Shown here: piece after piece, positions 55,273-62,200 of the stretch | Layout of the letters: each line of letters opens with the position of its first letter | How positions within the stretch are numbered: the first letter of the stretch is position 1 | DNA from: Luteibacter rhizovicinus | GTDB lineage: Bacteria > Pseudomonadota > Gammaproteobacteria > Xanthomonadales > Rhodanobacteraceae | Direction: 5' to 3' | NCBI RefSeq assembly: GCF_004342265.1 | Contig: NZ_SMCS01000001.1 | Location: forward strand, 62,001 to 126,000 | Length of the DNA stretch: 64,000 bases | Program-made: the position numbers and the translations under genes | Notes under the pieces: generated by a model | What the model saw: the letters and a program-made list of their open reading frames with translations, nothing else | Databases searched by the model: none | Told to the model about the DNA's origin: nothing

Positions 55273-56163
55273 ATGCTTTGGCAGAAAGGTCGTAGAAGCG
55301 ACAACGTGGTCGATGGCGGAACCGGTTCCGATTCCGGCGGCGGCGGTGGAGGCGGTGGCTTCGGCGGGCGGGGGCTGGGTCTGGGTGGCATGGTGATCCT
55401 GGCCATCCTCGGACTGGTGTTCTTCAAGGACCCCACGGCATTGCTGGGGCAGGGCGAGCCGGGTGCGCCATCGGCGCAGGTGCAGCAGCAACAGCAGCCG
55501 AGCAAGCCGCTCGATACCAGTGATCCGCAGGTGGATTTCGTGCGTGCGATCCTCGGCGAGACCGAGGACACGTGGACCGCCATCTTCGCCGAGCGCGGCC
55601 AGACGTACGAAAAGCCGAAGTTGAGCCTTTTCCGTAACGGCGTACGCACGGCGTGCGGGTCCGCATCGTCAGCCGTCGGACCGTTCTATTGCCCTGCCGA
55701 CCACAAGGTCTATCTCGACCTCGGCTTCTTCCAGCAAATGCAGTCGCAATTCCATGAATCGGGCGATTTCGCGCGCGCCTATGTCATCGCGCACGAAGTG
55801 GGTCATCACGTACAGAACCTGATCGGCGTCTTCGACAAGGTGGGCGAGGCGCGCAAACGCGGTGCGTCGCTGGAAGGTGCGACGGGCCTGTCCGTGCGTC
55901 AGGAGCTGCAAGCCGACTGCTTCGCCGGCGTATGGGCCAATAAATCGCAGCAACGCAAGCAGTGGATGCAGCCGGGCGACGTGGAGTCGGCGATCAACGC
56001 CGCCACGGCCATCGGCGACGATTCGCTGCAGGAGCAGTCGCGCGGGCGCGTGGTGCCAGACTCGTTCACTCATGGCACGTCGGCGCAGCGTGTCAAATGG
56101 TTCAAGGCGGGCCTGGAAAGCGGCGACATGGGCAAGTGCAACACTTTCGCAGGTAACCTCTGA
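55273..56163 (+). CDS. ypfJ: Neutral zinc metallopeptidase, YpfJ family
   Basis: A 296-aa protein with an N-terminal Gly-rich stretch and one membrane helix (GMVILAILGLVFFKDPTALL), then a periplasmic peptidase domain with the zinc motif HEVGH in YVIAHEVGHHVQNLIGVFDK. Other family parts are FCGSASS-like TACGSASSAVGPFYCPADHK, VYLDLGFFQQM and QELQADCFAGVWANKSQQRK, whose Glu is a probable third ligand. YpfJ-type peptidases of unknown target are common in proteobacteria. A hairpin at 56171-56196 follows the stop. Confidence 0.93.
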   Translation: MLWQKGRRSDNVVDGGTGSDSGGGGGGGGFGGRGLGLGGMVILAILGLVFFKDPTALLGQGEPGAPSAQVQQQQQPSKPLDTSDPQVDFVRAILGETEDTWTAIFAERGQTYEKPKLSLFRNGVRTACGSASSAVGPFYCPADHKVYLDLGFFQQMQSQFHESGDFARAYVIAHEVGHHVQNLIGVFDKVGEARKRGASLEGATGLSVRQELQADCFAGVWANKSQQRKQWMQPGDVESAINAATAIGDDSLQEQSRGRVVPDSFTHGTSAQRVKWFKAGLESGDMGKCNTFAGNL

Positions 56164-56170
56164 CGTTTAG

Positions 56171-56196
56171 CAGGAGCGCGTTCAAGCGCGCTCCTG
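56171..56196. terminator. Hairpin after the YpfJ-type gene
   Basis: Stem CAGGAGCGCG / CGCGCTCCTG with a short loop, immediately after the stop codon. It is related in sequence to the REP family and probably serves as terminator; no T tract. Confidence 0.55.
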
Positions 56197-56225
56197 TGTT
56201 GCCGCAAACGCCGTAATATCCGCGC

Positions 56226-56576
56226 ATGACCCATCCCTGCCTGTCCTGCGGTGCCTGCTGCGCGCATTTTCGTGTCGCCTTCCACTGGATGGAGTCCGAT
56301 ACCGATGCGGGCGGCATCGTGCCGCCCGAGTTCACCGTGAAGCTCGATAAACATCGGGTCGCCATGCACGGCACGGATCAGGCGAAACCGCGTTGCCTGT
56401 CGCTGGTGGGCGAGGTCGGTCGTGCCGCGCACTGCGGCATCTACGCGCAACGCCCGTCGCCATGCCACGACCTGCAACCGGCGTGGGAAAACGGCGAGGC
56501 CAGCCCGCAATGCGATCGCGCGCGCATCGCGCATGGCATGGAGCCGCTCACACCCGCAAGCTTTGGCTTGTTGTAA
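56226..56576 (+). CDS. YkgJ-family cysteine-cluster protein
   Basis: A 116-aa protein with a Cys-rich N terminus (HPCLSCGACCAHFRVAF) and later cysteines in KPRCLSLVG, HCGIYAQRPSPCHDLQP and SPQCDRAR, the pattern of the YkgJ/CxxCxxCC family thought to bind zinc or an iron-sulfur cluster. No signal peptide. Its biochemical role is unknown. It is the last gene before a repeat-rich gap. Confidence 0.85.
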   Translation: MTHPCLSCGACCAHFRVAFHWMESDTDAGGIVPPEFTVKLDKHRVAMHGTDQAKPRCLSLVGEVGRAAHCGIYAQRPSPCHDLQPAWENGEASPQCDRARIAHGMEPLTPASFGLL

Positions 56577-56614
56577 GAGAGCATAAAAAAGGGTCTTCAC
56601 GCATTGTCGGGGAG

Positions 56615-56943
56615 GGCTCGGCTTTGCCATCGCGTTCGCGCTCGGGCGCTTCGGGGAGAGCCGTCGGCCACCACCCTCGACGCTCCGGCTTCACCGTCGC
56701 TCGGGGAAGGAGAGCCGCTGCGCGGCTTGTGTCTGATGGCTGCGCCCCGTCGCGCCCGCGCTGCGGGCGGGGGTTTTTGATTCGGCATCCTTGCCTCAGC
56801 AAAAACGGCGGACCGTCCAGGTCCGCCCCCTGCGGGCCTGATCCGCCCGCCGCGCTCGGTTGCGCAAGTCGCGTCGAGGGTGGTGGCCGACGGCTCTGCC
56901 GAACGCTGCGGTCACGTGGGGGGAAAGCATGGCGTCGACGCAT
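56615..56943. repeat. Long palindromic dispersed repeat A, copy 2
   Basis: Core 56657-56897 (241 bp, the same length as copy 1) with perfect 26-nt inverted arms at 56657-56682 and 56872-56897. Internal hairpins match those of copy 1 (4683-5009). The outer 42-bp left flank has the same spacing in both copies. Confidence 0.85.
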
Positions 56944-57010
56944 GGGTATAGCTGATCCCATTACGTGCGCAGGCTCGTGCTCTCCCCACAGCCAACCGCA
57001 ACCGACGGTG

Positions 57011-57138
57011 CCGTGGCCGGGTTGGCCCTTGGGGCCGCCTTAGCCGAGGGCCGCGATACCCAGTTGGAGCGAAAGCGGGACTACGGCCCGCTCCCGAAGG
57101 GACGGCGCCGAAGGCTCCAAGGGCCAACCCGGTCGCGG
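57011..57138. repeat. Long palindromic element C
   Basis: Arms at 57011-57036 and 57113-57138 (26 nt) pair at 23 positions exactly, and the three remaining positions would be G-U pairs in RNA. The shared core of each arm contains GGGTTGGCCCTTGG. It is of the same general build as elements A and B but unrelated in sequence. Confidence 0.78.
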
Positions 57139-57207
57139 CTTCCACGACGCACGAGCGTGAGCGGCCAGGCCGCTGATAACACGAGGCGCGCCAGTGCGCA
57201 AAGAACC

Positions 57208-57236
57208 AAAAAAAGCCCCGGCGTTAAGCCGGGGCT
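57208..57236 (-). terminator. Rho-independent terminator of the subtilase gene
   Basis: On the minus strand, a stem AGCCCCGGC / GCCGGGGCT with a short TTAA-containing loop is followed by seven T residues, 27 bases after the subtilase stop. Confidence 0.92.
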
Positions 57237-57262
57237 GCGGTCCACTCCGGACCCACGGGATT

Positions 57263-59197
57263 TTACGGCGCTGTAAAGCTGGCCGAGATCGTGAGCTTGG
57301 TGAAGTCCTTCACGCCGAACACGCGTATGTACCAGATGCCGGCAGCGGGTGACGTCTGCACGACCGACTCGCTATTGCCCGGCTTGACCGAACGGAACTG
57401 CGCATCCGAACCGTCGGCTGCCGGGACCGTGTCGCGCTTCACGTATAGCGAGACGTCTCCGGTGCCGCCGTACGTGCGCAGGTTCAATCCCTTCGCGCCC
57501 GCCGGTACCTCGATGGCGAACAGAAGCGAGTCGCCCACGTAGCCCGAAATACCGCTGACAGCGACCCCGTTGGACAGCTGGGTGGCGGTGGGGTCGGGTG
57601 AGCCGGTATTCGGGTCGATGGCTTTCGTTACGGCCGCATAGGCGTCCAGAATGCCGCCGCCGATGCTCTGATCGGGCTTGGACGGGAAGACACGGGCCGA
57701 GCCGATAAGCACGCTGCGCATCTGCGCCGGCGTCAGCGCGGGAAGCCCGGCTGTGCGGCGTGCCTGCACGATCAGCGCGACGGTGCCTGCCACATGCGGC
57801 GTCGCCTGCGAGGTGCCGGCCATGCCGATGTAGTTCTCGGTGGTGGGTTCGTGTTCGCCTGCGTTACCGGTCGACCAGATGAAACCGGCATCCACCACGC
57901 TGCCACTGCTCGCATCGTTCGGGTAAACGCCGCCGCCCGGCGCGGAAAGGCTGACGTTCGGCCCGAAGTTGGAATAGAACGCACGCTTGCCGGCGATGCC
58001 GTTGGCCGCCACCGTGATGGCGCCCGGGCAACTGGCGGGCGAGAAGTTCGCCGCGTTCGAATTGCTGTTGCCCGCAGCGACCACGACGGTCACGCCACGC
58101 GAAATCGCACCCGCGATGGCCGCACCGGTGACGTCGTCGGCCGTGCATGCGCCGCTGCCCCCGAGACTCATGCTGACGACATCGACGGGCGTCGTGTTGT
58201 CGGGCACGCCGTCGACATGGCCGCCCGATGCCCAGACGATGCCGTCGGCGATGTCGGAGGTGTAACCGCCGCAATGGCCGAGTACACGAACGGGAAGCAC
58301 GCGGGCTTTGTTGGCGACGCCGGCCATGCCGACGCCATTGTTGGTCAGCTCCGCGATCGTGCCGGACACATGCGTGCCGTGCCAGCTGCTTGCTTCGGCC
58401 TGCGAGGGGTCGACGCATCCGGTAACGGGATCGGTATAGGTCGGGTCGTTCGTCCAGTCGCCGGTGTCCCAGCCACCGGAAATGCGGCCTGCGGTCGCGC
58501 GACCGGAGACGAGCGGGTCGCTGGTGAAATCGTAGCCCGCGTCGGCGAGGCTGAGGTCGATATCCGAATGATGGGTAATGCCGGTGTCGAGTACCGCGAC
58601 GGTCACGCCGGCGCCGTCCGCGATGTTCCATGCGCGTGCGACATTGGCGCCGCCGAGGTTCGCGAACGAGGTTGTGTCGCGGCCGATCGTTTCATAGGTG
58701 CCGTCGCCGCCACGCATGTGCCACTGGTATTTGACGTAGTTCGGATCGTTGGGCACGAACGGTGCGTCCGCGACGGGATGCATCAGCACATCGGGCTGTA
58801 CGTGCAGCACGGCGGGGTCCGCCGCGATCTGGGTCATCAGTGCATTGGCTTCGGTTTGCGAGAGACGGCGGCTGGTGCGAACCAGCGTGGCACCCGTGCC
58901 GAGCTTTCGCTGGTAGCTGACGGCCGGTGCGATCGAGCGGCCGTTCGTTGCGGTCGTGACGCCACTGCGCGTCATGGCGGCGGACACGCTTTGCACGGCG
59001 GCGGACGGATTCGCGCGCTGCGTGCTTCCGTCGCGGTATGTGACGATAAAACGGTCGGTGCGCGCGTTCGCGGAAAGCGCGGTGAGATTCGCCCGTGTAG
59101 CGGCCGAAACGACCGCATCGGCGGCGTGAGCCGCCGGCAGCGCCAGGATCAGCGCGGCGGCCAGCGAGAGGCGCCGGGTAAGGCAAGCGTGAGACAT
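57263..59197 (-). CDS. Secreted S8 subtilisin-like protease with PPC domain
   Basis: A 644-aa secreted protease. The signal peptide SLAAALILALPAAHA is followed by an inhibitor-like propeptide (DRFIVTYRDGSTQ, LMTQIAADPAVLHVQPD). The catalytic triad is Asp204 (VAVLDTGITHH), His273 (SWHGTHVSGT) and Ser463 (MAGTSQATPHVAGT), with the oxyanion Asn region in VVVAAGNSNSNAANFSPAS. The C-terminal 100 residues are a pre-peptidase C-terminal (PPC) domain (PAGAKGLNLRTYGGTGDVSL, WYIRVFGVKDFTKLTI). ATG 59197 has GGGGAT upstream; the open frame to 59407 enters the adhesin gene. It lies 91 bp downstream of the adhesin gene on the same strand and ends in a strong terminator, so the two may be co-expressed. Confidence 0.94.
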   Translation of the reverse strand: MSHACLTRRLSLAAALILALPAAHAADAVVSAATRANLTALSANARTDRFIVTYRDGSTQRANPSAAVQSVSAAMTRSGVTTATNGRSIAPAVSYQRKLGTGATLVRTSRRLSQTEANALMTQIAADPAVLHVQPDVLMHPVADAPFVPNDPNYVKYQWHMRGGDGTYETIGRDTTSFANLGGANVARAWNIADGAGVTVAVLDTGITHHSDIDLSLADAGYDFTSDPLVSGRATAGRISGGWDTGDWTNDPTYTDPVTGCVDPSQAEASSWHGTHVSGTIAELTNNGVGMAGVANKARVLPVRVLGHCGGYTSDIADGIVWASGGHVDGVPDNTTPVDVVSMSLGGSGACTADDVTGAAIAGAISRGVTVVVAAGNSNSNAANFSPASCPGAITVAANGIAGKRAFYSNFGPNVSLSAPGGGVYPNDASSGSVVDAGFIWSTGNAGEHEPTTENYIGMAGTSQATPHVAGTVALIVQARRTAGLPALTPAQMRSVLIGSARVFPSKPDQSIGGGILDAYAAVTKAIDPNTGSPDPTATQLSNGVAVSGISGYVGDSLLFAIEVPAGAKGLNLRTYGGTGDVSLYVKRDTVPAADGSDAQFRSVKPGNSESVVQTSPAAGIWYIRVFGVKDFTKLTISASFTAP

Positions 59198-59288
59198 GGT
59201 CGATCCCCGTAGTAAGAAAGTTTGAAGAAAAACTCTGAAGAACAGGAAGCGGCGAATGCGCATCTGGCGCATCCGCCGCGATGGGTCG

Positions 59289-62200
59289 CTACCAGCCGAA
59301 GCTGACGCCGACCGTGCCGCTGGACTCACCGCCCCCCGCGATGCTTCCACCGACCAACACACTGCCGGTCTCCGACACGCGGCTCGAATAGCCCACGGCA
59401 AGAGCACCCTGTCCGCGATAGCCGCCGACCGCCGCGCTGACGCGGTGATCGGTACCCGGCGCGCTGGCTATCGCGCCCGCCATGCCTGCCATGGCCGTGC
59501 CCATCGCACCCACGCGATCGAGGCGGGTATTCACGGTATGGAACTGATCGCTGACCTGGTTTCGGTACGAGTTGAAGTCCGTGCTGGAAACGCTGCTGGA
59601 GATCTTCGTATCGGTGTAAGCCTTCGCGTCGCTGAGCGTCTTCTGGTCGCCGGCATCCGCATAGGATTTGGCGGTGGTCAACGCCTGGTCGACCTGGGCG
59701 ACATTGGCGGCATCGGTGGGCGCCGTGCCGGCCGCGACATTGACGATCTGCCGTTCGCCGCCCACCTTGCCGACCGAGACGGTGTTGGCTCGATCCGCGA
59801 CGGAATTCGCGCCCAGTGCGACGCTGTTGGCGGCGGATGCCTGCGCGCCCTGACCGATGGCCGACGCGGAGGCCGCCGTGACCGTCGTGTCGGCACCGAT
59901 AGCGACGGCGTTGGTTGCCGCCGCGCTGATGTTGGCGTTGTTGCCATAGGCCGTGCTGCCATCCGCGCCGACAAAAGCGTTGTGGCCCACGGCGGTATCG
60001 CGACCGTCGGTGGCTACGCTGCCCGTTCCGAGGGCCAACCCGTTACCGGTGCCCGGGCCCGCTTGCGCACTTCCCTGGCTGACGTTGTTTCCGACCTGGG
60101 TCTTCAGGCTCGACAGGTCGGTCAGCGCGCCGGTGAGGGCTCCGTCCAGTGCGCCGAAGGCATCGCTCATGTTCGTGTAATGCGTGCCCTGCACCGCGAA
60201 CGTGGGCCCGACCAGACCGCCGCTGCCGAGCGACATGCCACCGCCCAGTGCCTGCGACACGGCATGGCCCATGTCGTAAAGCTGGCTCCCGTTCACCACT
60301 TCGCTGCTGTCCGCCGCAATGCGGCCGGCGGCTACGCCGGCGAGCGTGGTTCCGCCCTGACCCGAGAACGTGACGCGTCCCTGATCCAGGTTGTCGTAGC
60401 CGACCGCGTTGACCGCCTGTCCTGTGCTGACGAGATTGTGCACCGTGGCGTCGAGCTGCCCCTTGTTCACCGCGTCGGTGCTTTCGGTGCCTGCGCCGAC
60501 GTTCGTGATCTGGCGCGTCTGCGCGGCATGGACGTTGCCGGCGGCGTCGGTCCATTCGGCGGAGGCGCCGACGGAGACGCTGTTCGCACGGTCCGCGAGC
60601 GATTCCGCGCCGAGGGCGACGCTGTTGGTTGCACTCTTCGTAGTCCACGCGTTGGAGCCGAGCACGCTGGAGTTGGTCGCCTGTGCATAGCTGTTGTAGC
60701 CAACGACGGTCGCGCCGTCTTCGGTCGCCCAGGCTTCGCTACCGAGGGCGGTCGTGTTGTCCGCGTGGGTGAGGCTCGACGTGTCGGCACCGGCCAGTGC
60801 GTTCGTGCCGAGCGACGTGGCGGACATGCCCGTGGCTGCCGAGCCGGCACCGATCGCCGTGCTGTAGTCGCCCGATGCATTCGCGCCGCCACCGAAGAAT
60901 CCGCCCACACTACCGATCGCGGTGCTCGCTGCGCCGGACGCGCTGGATTCGGCGCCTAGTGCGGTCGAATAGCCTCCTCCTGCGTAGGCCGCCGTACCGA
61001 TGGCGGTGCTCTCCCATGCGGCGGCATAAGAGCCCATACCGAACGCGCTGGACTGCCAGGCGTCGGCAAGCGAGAAACTGCCTACCGCCGTGGAGAACGG
61101 CCCGTTCGTCTGCGCGCCCGCACCGATCGCCACACTGAGTGCGCCGTTGGCCTGTGCGCTGTTGCCCATGGCGACACCGCTCGCGGCATTGCTTACGGCG
61201 CCGTAGCCGACCGCCGTGCTGTTGCCTCCGAGCGCCTGACTGTTCGAGCCCACGGCAGTCGTGCCGTCCTGATCGGCCACGCTGTTGCTACCCACGGATG
61301 TACTTTCATTGCCGATGGCCTGCGCGTTTTCGCCATAGGCCGATGTGTGATCGCCTTGCGCCAGCGCGGCATAACCGCTGGCCGTGGCGAACTGGCCGAC
61401 CGAGACCGCGCCCGTGCCGATGGCGGTGCCGCCCGTGCCATAACTCGCCGCACCCGATCCGACGGCCATCGCGAGTTTTCCTTCGGCGATCGCATCGTCG
61501 CCGCTGTCGCCCGTGCCGTTGACCTTGAGGTAATGGCTGGATGCGCCCGCCATCTGGTTCAGTTGCGACACGTTCACCGCATCGTTGGCTTCCGTGCCGG
61601 CGGCGACGTTGGCGATCTGTCGTGTCTGTGCCGGATGGACGGTGCCAGCGGCATCGGTCCAGTCGGCGCCCGCACCGACCGATACCGTGTTCGCGCGATC
61701 GGCAAGGGAACCCGCTCCGAGCGATACGCTATTCGTGGCGTCTTTCGTGGTCCACGCGTTCGAGCCAAGCACGGTGGCATTCGTGGCCTGCGCGTAGCTG
61801 TTGTAACCGAGCACGCTGGCGCCATCCTCGGTCGCCCAGGCTTCGCTGCCGATGGCGGTCGTGTTGTCGGCGTGGCTGAGGCTGCCCGCGTCGGCACCGG
61901 CCAGCGCGTTCGTGCCGAGCGATGTGCCCGACGTGCCCGAAGCGCCGGCACCCGCACCGACGGCAACACCATAGTCGCCCGATGCGTTCGCGCCGCCGCC
62001 GAAGAAACCGCCGATGCCGCCGACGGCCGTACTGGAATTTCCCGTCGCCGATGCTTCGGTACCGATCGCGGTAGCGTATCCGCCGCCCGCATGAGCCGAT
62101 GCGCCCAAGGCCGTACTGCCCCAGGCTTCGGCATAGGAACCGGTACCGTAGGCGGTCGCCTGCCACGCGCTCGCTGTCGAGAACGCGCCCACGGCGGTGG

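Larger units (their letters stand above)
56577..57262. other. Repeat-rich gap of about 690 bp
   Basis: No gene is supported. It contains repeat A copy 2 (56615-56943), long palindromic element C (57011-57138) and the subtilase terminator (57208-57236). Between 56944 and 57010 there is nothing recognisable. Sequence near 57145-57158 (CGACGCACGAGCGTGAG) also occurs right after repeat A copy 1, so element C may have landed within the flank of copy 2. Confidence 0.7.
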
